DNA of 64,000 nt from Aphodoplasma sp045592745 (GTDB lineage Bacteria; Bacillota; Clostridia; UBA1381; UMGS1253), in assembly GCA_045592745.1 (NCBI GenBank), contig JAZNVH010000011.1, forward strand, positions 38,258 to 102,257, written 5' to 3'. Shown here one piece after another: positions 51,710 through 61,498 of the stretch (its first letter is position 1; every line of letters starts with the position of its first letter). The notes under the pieces are model-generated. The model made no database searches. It was given only the letters and a program-made list of their open reading frames with translations, and was not told the DNA's origin. Position numbers and translations under genes: made by a program.

Positions 51710-54172
51710 ATGGTTGTCGGTGTGATAGTTTCAAAAACTGCAAGGCAGGTCGACAGACTTTTTGATTATGACGTGCCCATGTCCTTATGCGGCAAAATAC
51801 AAATCGGAAGCCGCGTGATAGTTCCGTTCGGAGCAAAAAATATGCTCTGCGAAGGGTATGTTTTTGAGATAAAAGAAAATGGCGGCGGTGGAAAGCTTAA
51901 ACAGATACAGAGCGTCAAAGATGCTTTGCCGGCATTTGACGAAAAGGGTGCCGAGCTTATAAAGTGGCTATGCGATAAGACCTTGTGCACTCATATAGAG
52001 GCAGTGTCGCTGCTTGTTGCGACAGGGACGAACACAAGCTTTGAAAAATGGGTATGTCTTAGTGATATGCCAAAAAATGAGCGCGATGCACTTTTAGAAA
52101 AATCGCCTATAAAGCGCGATATTGTAGACGAGATTTTAAAGGCGGGGGAAAAGATGGAATTATCCTCGCTTGTGTCTGTGTGGAAAACGAATATTCGTCC
52201 GCATATAAGTGCGCTTGAAAAAAGTGGGATTATAACGATAATTCAAAAGGATAGCGTGAGCGTGAAAGAACGTTTTGTGCGCTACGCTTCGCTTGTGGCA
52301 GATGAAAGTGATGCGGCAAAAGCTTATACAGAGCTTGTGAAAAAGGCGCCAAAGCAGGCAAAAATTATTGATGTATTACGCTTAAGCGGTGATATGATAC
52401 TATCCGACTTACTACGCGTTTGTGATACTACTCATACGAGTGCAAATGCACTTTATAAAAAAGGCATTATCAAAATTTATGAGGCACAGTTAAAGCGTAA
52501 TCCTAGCGCCAATAAAAATATAGAGTCCGAAACCTTTAAAGAACTGACAAAAGAGCAGCAAAAAGTAAAAGACGCGCTGTGCAGCGCGCTTGAAAAAAGT
52601 GAAAGCAAACCGTTTTTGCTGCATGGAGTAACAGGTTCGGGCAAAACTGAGGTATATATGCACCTTATCGCACATGCCATAAATCTTGGTAAAACGGCGA
52701 TTGTGCTTGTGCCGGAAATATCCTTAACGCCGCTTATGACAAAGCGTTTTATTTCGCGATTTAAAGACAGAGTTGCGATACTTCACAGCGCACTTTCGCT
52801 TGGTGAGCGCTATGACGAATATATGCGTATAAAACGAGGCGAGGTCGATGTGGTAGTCGGCGCAAGAAGTGCTATCTTTGCACCGCTCGATAATATAGGT
52901 GTAGTTATAATCGATGAAGAGCATGAAAACACATACAAATCGGAGATGTCGCCACGCTATCACGCCCGTGATGTAGCGATAAAGCGAGCACAGCAATACG
53001 GAGCGCTTGTGGTTTTGGCATCTGCAACACCCAGCATAGAAAGTTATTATAAGGCAAAAACGGGTGAATATCAGGTTTTAGAGCTTAATGAGAGAATAAA
53101 CAAAAGAAAAATGCCCACAGTATATGTGGTGGATATGAGAAAAGAGCTTGAAAACGGAAACAGGTCAATGTTTAGTGATATGCTTTCGCATGAGCTTTTA
53201 TATAATATAGAACATAACGAGCAGAGCATTTTATTTTTAAACAGACGCGGATTTTCTACGTTTGTATCATGTCGAAGCTGTGGCTATGTGGCAAAATGCC
53301 CACATTGTAATATATCACTTACGTATCACAGAAACAAAAACACACTTGAATGTCATTACTGCGGATATACGCAGGAAAATTATACAATTTGCCCCGAGTG
53401 TAACAGCAGATATATAAAATATTTCGGAGCGGGCACGCAAAAGCTTGAAGAGGAGCTTAAAAACAAATTCGAAGGCGTCAGCACGGTAAGAATGGATTTT
53501 GATACAACGATGACAAAAAGTGCTCACGAAAAGCTTCTTTCAAAATTTGAAAATGAAAAAGCAGACGTTTTAATCGGTACACAAATGGTGTCAAAGGGAC
53601 TTGATTTTGAAAATGTAACGCTTGTTGGAGTTGTGGCGGCAGATGCGTCGCTTTATATAGACGACTACAAAAGCGGCGAACGAACCTTTAACCTTATAAC
53701 GCAGGTGTGCGGACGTGCAGGACGAGGCAGCCTTGAGGGGCGTGCGATAGTGCAGACATATACGCCCGAGCACAGTGCGATAATACATGCAAAAAACCAC
53801 GATTATAAGGGCTTTTATGAAGATGAAATAAAGCTTCGCGAGGCGATGAATTATCCGCCGTTTTGTGAGCTTATATCAATAATAATAACGGGTAAAAATG
53901 AAAAAGAAGCGGATGAGTGTGCAAAGACTCTTGCGTCAAGGCTAAGCATAAAGCTTAAAAACGAATGCAAACAAAAGACGTTGCTTCTTGGGCCGAGCGT
54001 TGCGTCGATATCGAAAATAAAGGATAAATACCGTTACAGCATAGCGATAAAATGTGAAGGTGCAGACGGACTTAATGATATTTTAAAATCCGTTATGAAT
54101 GATTTTAGACTCAGTGCTCAGAGTAAATATATAAATGTTTCAATTGACAAAAATCCGAACAGCTTATCATAA
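51710..54172 (+). CDS. priA: Primosomal replication restart helicase PriA
   Basis: 820 residues from ATG 51710; ATG 51698 has no ribosome-binding site, while a G-run lies 5 bases before 51710. The N-terminal DNA-binding domain (VDRLFDYDVP) recognises fork ends. The superfamily-2 helicase core has Walker A GVTGSGKTE, the IIDEEHE box and the DVLIGTQMVSKGLDF motif. A zinc-binding insert with eight Cys (CRSC, CPHC, CHYC, CPEC) lies near residues 523-570. It restarts stalled replication forks by loading DnaB. Follows coaBC as in other Firmicutes. Confidence 0.96.
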   Translation: MVVGVIVSKTARQVDRLFDYDVPMSLCGKIQIGSRVIVPFGAKNMLCEGYVFEIKENGGGGKLKQIQSVKDALPAFDEKGAELIKWLCDKTLCTHIEAVSLLVATGTNTSFEKWVCLSDMPKNERDALLEKSPIKRDIVDEILKAGEKMELSSLVSVWKTNIRPHISALEKSGIITIIQKDSVSVKERFVRYASLVADESDAAKAYTELVKKAPKQAKIIDVLRLSGDMILSDLLRVCDTTHTSANALYKKGIIKIYEAQLKRNPSANKNIESETFKELTKEQQKVKDALCSALEKSESKPFLLHGVTGSGKTEVYMHLIAHAINLGKTAIVLVPEISLTPLMTKRFISRFKDRVAILHSALSLGERYDEYMRIKRGEVDVVVGARSAIFAPLDNIGVVIIDEEHENTYKSEMSPRYHARDVAIKRAQQYGALVVLASATPSIESYYKAKTGEYQVLELNERINKRKMPTVYVVDMRKELENGNRSMFSDMLSHELLYNIEHNEQSILFLNRRGFSTFVSCRSCGYVAKCPHCNISLTYHRNKNTLECHYCGYTQENYTICPECNSRYIKYFGAGTQKLEEELKNKFEGVSTVRMDFDTTMTKSAHEKLLSKFENEKADVLIGTQMVSKGLDFENVTLVGVVAADASLYIDDYKSGERTFNLITQVCGRAGRGSLEGRAIVQTYTPEHSAIIHAKNHDYKGFYEDEIKLREAMNYPPFCELISIIITGKNEKEADECAKTLASRLSIKLKNECKQKTLLLGPSVASISKIKDKYRYSIAIKCEGADGLNDILKSVMNDFRLSAQSKYINVSIDKNPNSLS

Positions 54173-54193
54173 AAAATGATGGAGGAGAAAAAA

Positions 54194-54664
54194 ATGGCTA
54201 TAAGAAATATACGTGAAGAGGGCGACGAAATCTTAAGAAAAACGAGCCGCGAGGTAACGGTTTTTGATGAAAAGCTCGCCACACTTATTGATGATATGTA
54301 TGATACAATGTATCAGGCCAACGGAGTAGGTCTTGCGGCGGTGCAGGTCGGAATATTAAAGCGCGTCGTTGTAGTTGATACGCGTGAGGAGGGTGAAAAG
54401 CTTGAGCTTGTAAACCCCGAGATTATATCTAAAACGGGCAGTCGTGAGGTTGCAGAAGGATGTCTTAGTGTTCCCGGTTTGCGAGGATATGTTGTGCGTC
54501 CTGAAAAGGTTACTTTAAAGGCGCAGGACAGATTTGGCCAGTGGCATGAATACAGCGCCGAAGGACTTTTGGCACAGGCTTTTTGTCATGAAACAGAGCA
54601 TCTTGACGGTGGTTTGTTTATTGACAAAGTCACAGAATATATTGACGATGAAGATGACGAATAA
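54194..54664 (+). CDS. def: Peptide deformylase
   Basis: 156 residues from ATG 54194 (GGAGG 8 bases upstream). Removes the formyl group from nascent N-termini. Motif 1 GVGLAAVQVG, motif 2 EGCLSVPG (metal Cys) and motif 3 HETEHLDG (two metal His and catalytic Glu) are complete; the third has Thr-Glu where most enzymes have Ile/Phe-Asp. It is directly followed by fmt, which adds that formyl group to Met-tRNA. Confidence 0.96.
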   Translation: MAIRNIREEGDEILRKTSREVTVFDEKLATLIDDMYDTMYQANGVGLAAVQVGILKRVVVVDTREEGEKLELVNPEIISKTGSREVAEGCLSVPGLRGYVVRPEKVTLKAQDRFGQWHEYSAEGLLAQAFCHETEHLDGGLFIDKVTEYIDDEDDE

Positions 54665-54700
54665 ATGCATAACGAAATTTTGCGATAAGAGGTAGACTAT

Positions 54701-55648
54701 ATGAGAGTATTATTTATGGGGACGCCCGATTTTGCCGTAGGGTGTCTAAAGGCGCTTTGCGAAAATGGTTTTGACGTTTGCGCCGCGGTAAGTCAGCCCG
54801 ACAAGCCAAAAGGCAGAGGGCACAAATTACAGCCGACGCCCGTACATGAGTATGCCGATAGCGTGAATATACCGGTTTATCAGCCTGAAAAGATAAAAAA
54901 CGGCGAGCTTATGGATGTATTAAATGAAACAAAGCCTGATGTAATTATTGTAGTTGCATATGGAAAGATTTTGCCGGAATATATATTAAATTACCCAAAA
55001 TACGGCTGCATTAATGTGCACGCATCGCTTCTTCCGAAATACAGAGGCGCAGCGCCGATACAAAGATGCATAATAGACGGTGAAAAACAAACGGGAGTTA
55101 CGACGATGTATATGGAAAAAGGCCTTGATACAGGAGATATGATACTTAAAAAGGCGATAGATATTGACGAAGAGGAGACGGCGGCGACGCTTCATGACAA
55201 GCTTATGAACCTTGGCGCACAGGCGCTAATAGAAACGCTTCAAATGGTAAAAGAGGGCAGAGTAAAAGCTGAAAAACAGGATGATACAAAAAGCTGTTAT
55301 GCGTCGATGATTGATAAGGCGAGCGCACTTGTTGACTGGAAAAAAAGCGCAAAAGAAATTGCAAATCTTGTGCGCGGTATGAATCCTTATCCATTTGCTT
55401 ATACTTATTATAATGATAAAATGATGAAAATTGGTCAGGCACAGGCAATAGATGCACAAAAAGCAGGTGCGTGCGGAGAAATATTAAGCGTATCAAAAGA
55501 CGGCATTGTCGCAGCGTGTGGTGAGGGAAGACTTCTTATAAAAATGGTGCAGTTTGAAGGTAAAAAAATGATGAGTGTGCGAGATTATCTGGCGGGACAC
55601 TCGGTTGATACAGGGGTAATTTTGTCAGAAACGAGAAAGGAAGACTAA
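54701..55648 (+). CDS. fmt: Methionyl-tRNA formyltransferase
   Basis: 315 residues. Transfers formyl from 10-formyl-THF to initiator Met-tRNA. MGTPDFAVGCL at the N-terminus, NVHASLLPKYRGAAPIQ with catalytic Asn-His, and the LDTGDM Asp complete the active site. The C-terminal OB-like tRNA-binding domain starts near residue 205. AAGAGGTAG precedes ATG 54701. Confidence 0.96.
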   Translation: MRVLFMGTPDFAVGCLKALCENGFDVCAAVSQPDKPKGRGHKLQPTPVHEYADSVNIPVYQPEKIKNGELMDVLNETKPDVIIVVAYGKILPEYILNYPKYGCINVHASLLPKYRGAAPIQRCIIDGEKQTGVTTMYMEKGLDTGDMILKKAIDIDEEETAATLHDKLMNLGAQALIETLQMVKEGRVKAEKQDDTKSCYASMIDKASALVDWKKSAKEIANLVRGMNPYPFAYTYYNDKMMKIGQAQAIDAQKAGACGEILSVSKDGIVAACGEGRLLIKMVQFEGKKMMSVRDYLAGHSVDTGVILSETRKED

Positions 55649-55649
55649 T

Positions 55650-56342
55650 ATGTATTATCCAATGTATGATGGCACATATTTTATATATGTACTAATACCT
55701 CTTTTAATTTCAATATGGGCAAGTTCAAGGGTTAATTCAACATTTAGAAAATTTTCAAAATATTCAAATGAGCGTGGCCTTAGCGCATCGCAGGTTACAA
55801 GAATGATACTTGACAATGGTGGACTGACTAATGTGTCGATAGAGCGTGTGTCAGGAGAGCTTACAGATCATTATGATCCGCGCACAAATACGATAAGGTT
55901 GTCGCAGAGCGTGTATGATTCAACATCTGTGGCGGGAATTGGTGTTGCTGCGCACGAAGCGGGCCATGCGTTTCAGCACGCGAAGGGATATATTCCCATA
56001 AAGATTCGAAATTCTCTTGTGCCCGTGGCAAATCTTGCATCACGTCTGGCAATGCCGCTTATACTTTTGGGCTTTTTTATGGAGCTTGGCGGTCTTGTGA
56101 GCGGAGCGATTATTTTATACAGTGCAGTAGTGCTTTTCTCGCTTATAACGCTGCCTGTTGAGTTTAATGCTTCAAGACGTGCGCTCAGAGTGCTTGATGA
56201 ATATGGAATTTTGACAAATGAAGAAAACAGCGCAGCAAAAAAAGTGCTTGGTGCGGCGGCTATGACATACGTTGCATCAATGCTTGTCGCTCTTGGCAGC
56301 TTTCTTCGTGTGCTTGCGCTTTTCGGAAGGCGTCGCGATTGA
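55650..56342 (+). CDS. YugP-family zinc metallopeptidase
   Basis: 230 residues, membrane-bound. A helix at 12-27, then a cytoplasmic or extracytoplasmic domain with the zinc motif AAHEAGHAFQH near residue 95, followed by two or three membrane helices (about 128-175 and 205-225). It matches the putative neutral zinc metallopeptidase family PF04298, known from B. subtilis YugP. It starts one base after the fmt stop with AAAGGAAG upstream. The substrate is unknown; conservation of this position between fmt and rsmB in Clostridia suggests a housekeeping role. Confidence 0.9.
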   Translation: MYYPMYDGTYFIYVLIPLLISIWASSRVNSTFRKFSKYSNERGLSASQVTRMILDNGGLTNVSIERVSGELTDHYDPRTNTIRLSQSVYDSTSVAGIGVAAHEAGHAFQHAKGYIPIKIRNSLVPVANLASRLAMPLILLGFFMELGGLVSGAIILYSAVVLFSLITLPVEFNASRRALRVLDEYGILTNEENSAAKKVLGAAAMTYVASMLVALGSFLRVLALFGRRRD

Positions 56343-56372
56343 TAAATCACCAGTCATATAAAGGAATAATTT

Positions 56373-57713
56373 ATGGAAAAAATGAAGATAAGTGCACGTC
56401 TGTGTGCATATAAAATACTTTATAAAATTGAAAACGAAAACAGCTTTTCAAATATGGCGCTAAAAGAAGGACTGTCAGCTTCTTTGCTTGAAGGAGCCGA
56501 CAGACGGTTGGCAGCGTCGATAGTGTATGGCTGTGTAAAATACAAAAGATACCTTGATTATATTATATCGCAATTTTCGAGTGTGAAAATAAAAAAGCTT
56601 TCGAGCAATGTTTTGATACTACTTCGTATGGGTGTGTATCAGATTGTAAAGCTTGACCGTGTGCCAGACAGCGCTGCAGTAAACGAAAGCGTCAAGCTTG
56701 CACAAAAGTATGCGTATCGTTCAAAAGGACTTATAAATGCTGTTTTAAGAAAAGTATCCAGTCAAAAGGATAATATAAAAATGCCTGTTGATTTAAAAGA
56801 AAGGCTAAAAGTGGAGCAGTCTTTTCCTGATGCGATTGCGGATATATTAATAGAAGAGCACGGAATAGAGAATGCAGGCGAGCTTATGCGTGCATTAAAT
56901 GAAAATGCACCGCTTAGTGTGCGTGTAAACACGCTTAAAACAGATGTGCAAAGCCTAAAACAAATACTTTCAGAAGAAGGGGTAAGCGCAAAAGAGTGCG
57001 ATGTAGATAATATGCTTGTGCTTGAGGGCGTAAGTGATATAGCATCGCTTGACAATTATAAAAAAGGTTTGTTTACGCCTCAGGGTATTGGTTCATATTT
57101 TGCTTCGCTTATCCTTGCGCCAAGAAAGGGTGAGTGCGTAATAGATGTATGTGCAGCGCCCGGCGGAAAAAGCACGCACATAGGTGAAATTATGGAAAAT
57201 GACGGAGTTATACATTCGTTTGACATACATAAACACCGCGCAGAACTTATAGAAAACAGTGCCAAGAGACTTGGGATTAATATTATAAAAACAAAAGTGG
57301 TAGATAGTTCGGAGTTTATGAGTGAGTATTCCGAGATAGCAGATTGTGTTCTTGCAGATGTCGTTTGCAGCGGACTTGGTGTTATACGAAAAAAGCCCGA
57401 TATAAAATGGAGCTTTGATGTAGACAAGCTTGAAGAGCTTACACAGCTTCAGTACAAGATTTTATCGTCGGCAAGCAGATATGTAAAAAAGGGTGGCAGC
57501 CTTGTTTACAGTACATGCACAATTACAAAACAGGAAAATATGGACGTTGTAGGCCGCTTTCTAAAGGAAAATGGCGATTTTGTCCTATGTCCGTTTGATG
57601 ATATATTACCAGAAGAGTATATAAAGCCAAGTGCAAAAGAGGGATATATACAGTTTTACCCTCATATAGACGGGGTTGATGGATTTTTTATATGCAAATT
57701 AAAAAGGAAGTAG
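56373..57713 (+). CDS. rsmB: 16S rRNA (cytosine-967-C5)-methyltransferase
   Basis: 446 residues. An N-terminal NusB-like RNA-binding domain (1-140) is followed by an SAM methyltransferase domain with VCAAPGGKSTH (motif I) near residue 257 and the catalytic Cys in YSTCTI (motif VI) near 387. Motif IV reads ADVVCSGLGV instead of the usual DAPCSGLG: the Cys is kept but Pro is Val. AAAGGA precedes ATG 56373. Confidence 0.94.
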   Translation: MEKMKISARLCAYKILYKIENENSFSNMALKEGLSASLLEGADRRLAASIVYGCVKYKRYLDYIISQFSSVKIKKLSSNVLILLRMGVYQIVKLDRVPDSAAVNESVKLAQKYAYRSKGLINAVLRKVSSQKDNIKMPVDLKERLKVEQSFPDAIADILIEEHGIENAGELMRALNENAPLSVRVNTLKTDVQSLKQILSEEGVSAKECDVDNMLVLEGVSDIASLDNYKKGLFTPQGIGSYFASLILAPRKGECVIDVCAAPGGKSTHIGEIMENDGVIHSFDIHKHRAELIENSAKRLGINIIKTKVVDSSEFMSEYSEIADCVLADVVCSGLGVIRKKPDIKWSFDVDKLEELTQLQYKILSSASRYVKKGGSLVYSTCTITKQENMDVVGRFLKENGDFVLCPFDDILPEEYIKPSAKEGYIQFYPHIDGVDGFFICKLKRK

Positions 57714-57718
57714 CTATA

Positions 57719-58744
57719 ATGCAGGATTTAAGAAGTCTTACATATACAGAACTTGAAAAATTTATATCAGATATCGGTGAGGCACGCTTTCGGGCAGGAC
57801 AGATTTTTTCGTGGCTACACCAGAAGGGTGCACAAAGCTTTGACGATATGACAAATCTGTCAAAGTCATTAAAGGAAAAGCTTTCGGCTGTTTCATATAT
57901 AAGTGGCGCACATATAGAAGAAAAATATGTTTCAAAAATCGATGGCACTGTCAAATATCTTATAGGCTTTGATGACGGTGAATGTGTAGAAACTGTTATA
58001 ATGCGCTATCACCACGGAATTACGGCGTGTATATCCTCGCAGGTAGGCTGCAGGATGGGCTGTAGATTCTGCGCTTCGACAATCGGAGGGAAAAAGCGTG
58101 ATTTGCTTGCGGGAGAGATAATTCTTCAGCTTATACTTGCACAAAACGATATTGGTGAGCGCATATCGAATATTGTAATGATGGGCATCGGTGAGCCGCT
58201 TGACAATTTTGAAAATGTAAAACGATTTTTGATAAATGTAAACGATGAACGTGGATTAAATATCGGTTATCGCCATATTTCGCTTTCGACGTGCGGCGTT
58301 GTACCGGGGATTGATGAGCTTTCGAAAATGAATATTCCGATTACGCTTTCAATTTCTCTTCACGCACCAAATGATGAGATAAGAAAAAGGACAATGCCTG
58401 TTAACAATCGCTGGCCAATTGAAGAGCTTTTAGCGGCGTGCAAACGTTATCAGGCGGTCACAACAAGGCGTATTTCTTTTGAATATGCAATGATTGACGG
58501 TGTAAATGACAGTGTGGATAATGCGCGTGAACTTGCAAAGCGTCTTTGTGGCATAATGTGTCATGTGAATTTGATACCTGTAAACAATGTAGCTGAGCGC
58601 GATTATAAAAAGAGTAGTATGGGCACAATTAAAAATTTTATAAAAACTCTTGAAGATGCCGGAATTGTTGCAACAGTGAGACGCGAGCTTGGGTCGGACA
58701 TTTCGGCTTCGTGCGGACAGCTTCGTCAAAAGAGATTGGGATAA
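57719..58744 (+). CDS. rlmN: Dual-specificity 23S rRNA/tRNA adenine-C2 methyltransferase RlmN
   Basis: 341 residues from ATG 57719 (AAGGAAG 8 bases upstream). Radical SAM enzyme methylating A2503 of 23S rRNA and A37 of some tRNAs. CRMGCRFCAST is the C-x3-C-x2-C cluster site, MGIGEPLDN the SAM region, ACISSQVG precedes the cluster, and the methyl-carrier Cys is in SASCGQL near the end. It lies 5 bases after rsmB, pairing two ribosome-modifying enzymes. Confidence 0.96.
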   Translation: MQDLRSLTYTELEKFISDIGEARFRAGQIFSWLHQKGAQSFDDMTNLSKSLKEKLSAVSYISGAHIEEKYVSKIDGTVKYLIGFDDGECVETVIMRYHHGITACISSQVGCRMGCRFCASTIGGKKRDLLAGEIILQLILAQNDIGERISNIVMMGIGEPLDNFENVKRFLINVNDERGLNIGYRHISLSTCGVVPGIDELSKMNIPITLSISLHAPNDEIRKRTMPVNNRWPIEELLAACKRYQAVTTRRISFEYAMIDGVNDSVDNARELAKRLCGIMCHVNLIPVNNVAERDYKKSSMGTIKNFIKTLEDAGIVATVRRELGSDISASCGQLRQKRLG

Positions 58745-58784
58745 TGTTTAATAAATAATTTTAGCAAGATTGGAGGGGATGATT

Positions 58785-59516
58785 ATGATATCAGCTTTTG
58801 AAAGTGATATTGGACGCATAAGAGGAGAAAATCAGGATTTTTGCTATTCATTTTCTTTAAAAGGTGCGCTTTTTGCAATTGTAGCTGATGGCATGGGTGG
58901 CTCAAATGGTGGCGCTGTGGCAAGCAAAATTGCCGTAGAGGCAGTGAAGAAAACGATTGAGCAAAACTATGAGGCGTCAATGAGCAAAGCCTCGCTTGTA
59001 GATATGCTTACTACAGGCGCGCGCGTGGCAAACGCAGATGTTTTGGATTATGCATCAAAATATTCATCGCTCGATGGAATGGGAACGACTTTGGTTGTGG
59101 CGGCTGTGCGCACTGATAAAGCCGTAATACTGAATATAGGCGACAGCAGAGCTTATTTTGTATTCAATGACAGAATAGAGCAGATAACAAAGGACCAGTC
59201 ATATGTGCAGCAGCTTGTTGACAAAGGACAGATAAGCGCCGAGGAGGCTAAAAATCATCCTAAAAAGAATATGATACTGCAGGCAGTTGGAGCGGAAGAG
59301 GCGGTTTTTCCCGACATATATGAAATTGATTATAGCGGTGAAACGATTCTTTTGTGCTCGGATGGACTTTACAATAAGGTTTGCGCGGATGATATAATAA
59401 GAGTTGTAAACGATGAAAGCCTTTCGCCCAAAGATAGCGTAAAAAAGCTTATACATATAGCAAACGACGCGGGCGGTGAAGATAATATAAGTGCGGTTTT
59501 GATAATGTGCGATTAG
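58785..59516 (+). CDS. prpC: PP2C-family protein serine/threonine phosphatase
   Basis: 243 residues from ATG 58785, 6 bases after GGAGGGG; upstream TTG/ATG codons lie inside that site. PPM fold: RGENQD, VADGMGGSNGG (metal Asp), LNIGDSRAY, LCSDGLYN and GGEDNISAVL. It dephosphorylates targets of the adjacent PASTA kinase and the kinase itself. The phosphatase-kinase-rsgA order is typical of Firmicutes. Confidence 0.95.
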   Translation: MISAFESDIGRIRGENQDFCYSFSLKGALFAIVADGMGGSNGGAVASKIAVEAVKKTIEQNYEASMSKASLVDMLTTGARVANADVLDYASKYSSLDGMGTTLVVAAVRTDKAVILNIGDSRAYFVFNDRIEQITKDQSYVQQLVDKGQISAEEAKNHPKKNMILQAVGAEEAVFPDIYEIDYSGETILLCSDGLYNKVCADDIIRVVNDESLSPKDSVKKLIHIANDAGGEDNISAVLIMCD

Positions 59517-59555
59517 GCATAGTTTCTTTTGATTAAAAGAGAAAGGGATGGCTTT

Positions 59556-61487
59556 ATGATAAACGAAAATATACATATCGGTACGCTTCTTGACGGACGA
59601 TACGAAATAATAGAAAAAATAGGTACGGGAGGAATGGCAGAGGTATATAAGGCGAAGTGCCTTCTTCTTAACAGACTTGTGGCAATAAAGGCTCTTAAGT
59701 CTGAGTTTTCCGGCGATGAGGATTTTGTACATCGTTTTGAGGTTGAGGCACAGGCTGCGGCAAGCCTTTCGCATCCCAACATTGTATCTGTATACGATGT
59801 TGGTACGGGCTTGGGAAGAAATTATATTGTTATGGAGCTTGCAGAAGGTATTACACTCAAGGAATATATCGCAAAAAAAGGTGCTCTTGAATGGAGAGAG
59901 GCGGCAGCTTTTGCGGCACAGATTTGCTCGGGACTTGAGTGTGCACATAAAAAAGGCATTGTTCATCGCGATATAAAGCCTCATAATATTATAATAACAA
60001 AAAACGGTGTTGCAAAGGTAACCGATTTCGGTATTGCACGTGCGGCGACTTCGTCTACTATGGTTGCTGACAGCTCGGTAATCGGCTCGGCTCATTATTT
60101 GTCACCCGAGCAGGCGCGCGGCGGTTATACTGATGCAAAAACTGATATATACTCCGTGGGAATTACCCTTTATGAAATGCTTACAGGACGCGTTCCGTTT
60201 GACTCGGAAAGTGCTGTTTCGATTGCTATGATGCATGTGTCGGAAAAGCCGGCGTTGCCAAGGGTTATCAATCCTGACATTCCCGAGGATATAGAAAAAA
60301 TAACGCTAAAGGCTATGAGTAAAGAGCAGAATATGCGTTATCAGAGTGCGGGAGAAATGGTAGAGGACATTAATGCTGCGTTGGCGAATTTGCCAATCTC
60401 GGCATTTGACGGTTTTGATGATACAAAGATATCACGCCAAGAAGGTGATAATATGTCAAAGCGCAGAGGAAGCGCAGCTGCTGCTAAAGGTAAAAGAGGC
60501 AAAAAATCCGGCAAAGAAAAGACAGTATATACAAAGAGCGAAAAACGTATGGTAGCTCTTGCGGTGCTTGCTGCCATCGTACTTCTTGGTATTGTAGGTA
60601 TTGCGTTTATGTCGTTTTTTGGTGGCTTTGGTTCGTCACAGTGGGACGAAACTGTTGTGCCTGCAATTGAAGGACAAAAACTTGAAGAGGCTCAAAAGCT
60701 ATTGAAACAGGCAAAGCTTGAGATTGATGTTGAGGAGCAGATTGCTTCTACACAGTACGAAAAGGATATTATAATCTCGCAGGAGCCTGCTGCAAACAGA
60801 AGCGTGAAAAAAGGTTCGAAGGTAAGAGTAAAGGTTAGCATAGGTATTGGCTCGCAGGCTTTGGTACCGAATGTGGTAAGCTATGAAAAAGAAAGCGCAA
60901 AAGCTATGCTTGAGCAAGCCGGATTTGTTGTTGTAGTTACAGAAGAGGAAAATGAGAGCGTGCCTGTAGGCAGTGTAATAAGACATGTTCCTACTCCGGG
61001 AAGCGAAGCGAAAACAGGTGACACAATACGCCTTTATGTAAGCGCAAAGGTAAAGATGGAACAGGCGAGTGTGCCAAATGTACTGGGCAAGTCTTTGGCA
61101 CAGGCGAAAAACGATATTGAAAATGCAGGCTTCGTGGTAGGCAATGTTGTGGAGGTCGAATCGGAAAAAAGTGTTGGAAGTGTAATAGAGCAAAGCCCCG
61201 AGGCAAATGAAATGGCGGATAAAAAGAGTGCGATAGCACTTACTGTGAGTAAGGGGACAACCTCTACGCCAACACCTGCGCCGAAGGTTAAAACAATAAG
61301 TCTTCCAGTGCCGCAGAACAAAGAATCTACACAAATACGAATAGTTGCAAACGGAAAACAGATACACGATGCACTTCATCATAAAAACGAGATAAGCTTT
61401 GATATACAGGTGACGGGCAGAAGCAGTGCTACGCTCGAGATTTATCATGATGGAAACCTTGTAGGAACACAAACTATTAATTTTTAG
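59556..61487 (+). CDS. prkC: PASTA-domain serine/threonine protein kinase
   Basis: 643 residues from ATG 59556 (AAAGGGA 7 bases upstream). The kinase domain (about 13-275) has GTGGMAEVY, the VAIK Lys, HRDIKPHN and DFG. A basic juxtamembrane region (KRGKKSGKEK) precedes one membrane helix at about 337-360. Three extracellular PASTA repeats follow (about 370-440, 440-507, 510-575) and then a Thr/Pro linker and an extra C-terminal beta domain of about 60 residues. PASTA repeats sense muropeptides or lipid II, linking wall state to division, germination or metabolism. Confidence 0.96.
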   Translation: MINENIHIGTLLDGRYEIIEKIGTGGMAEVYKAKCLLLNRLVAIKALKSEFSGDEDFVHRFEVEAQAAASLSHPNIVSVYDVGTGLGRNYIVMELAEGITLKEYIAKKGALEWREAAAFAAQICSGLECAHKKGIVHRDIKPHNIIITKNGVAKVTDFGIARAATSSTMVADSSVIGSAHYLSPEQARGGYTDAKTDIYSVGITLYEMLTGRVPFDSESAVSIAMMHVSEKPALPRVINPDIPEDIEKITLKAMSKEQNMRYQSAGEMVEDINAALANLPISAFDGFDDTKISRQEGDNMSKRRGSAAAAKGKRGKKSGKEKTVYTKSEKRMVALAVLAAIVLLGIVGIAFMSFFGGFGSSQWDETVVPAIEGQKLEEAQKLLKQAKLEIDVEEQIASTQYEKDIIISQEPAANRSVKKGSKVRVKVSIGIGSQALVPNVVSYEKESAKAMLEQAGFVVVVTEEENESVPVGSVIRHVPTPGSEAKTGDTIRLYVSAKVKMEQASVPNVLGKSLAQAKNDIENAGFVVGNVVEVESEKSVGSVIEQSPEANEMADKKSAIALTVSKGTTSTPTPAPKVKTISLPVPQNKESTQIRIVANGKQIHDALHHKNEISFDIQVTGRSSATLEIYHDGNLVGTQTINF

Positions 61488-61498
61488 GGGGCATTTTT

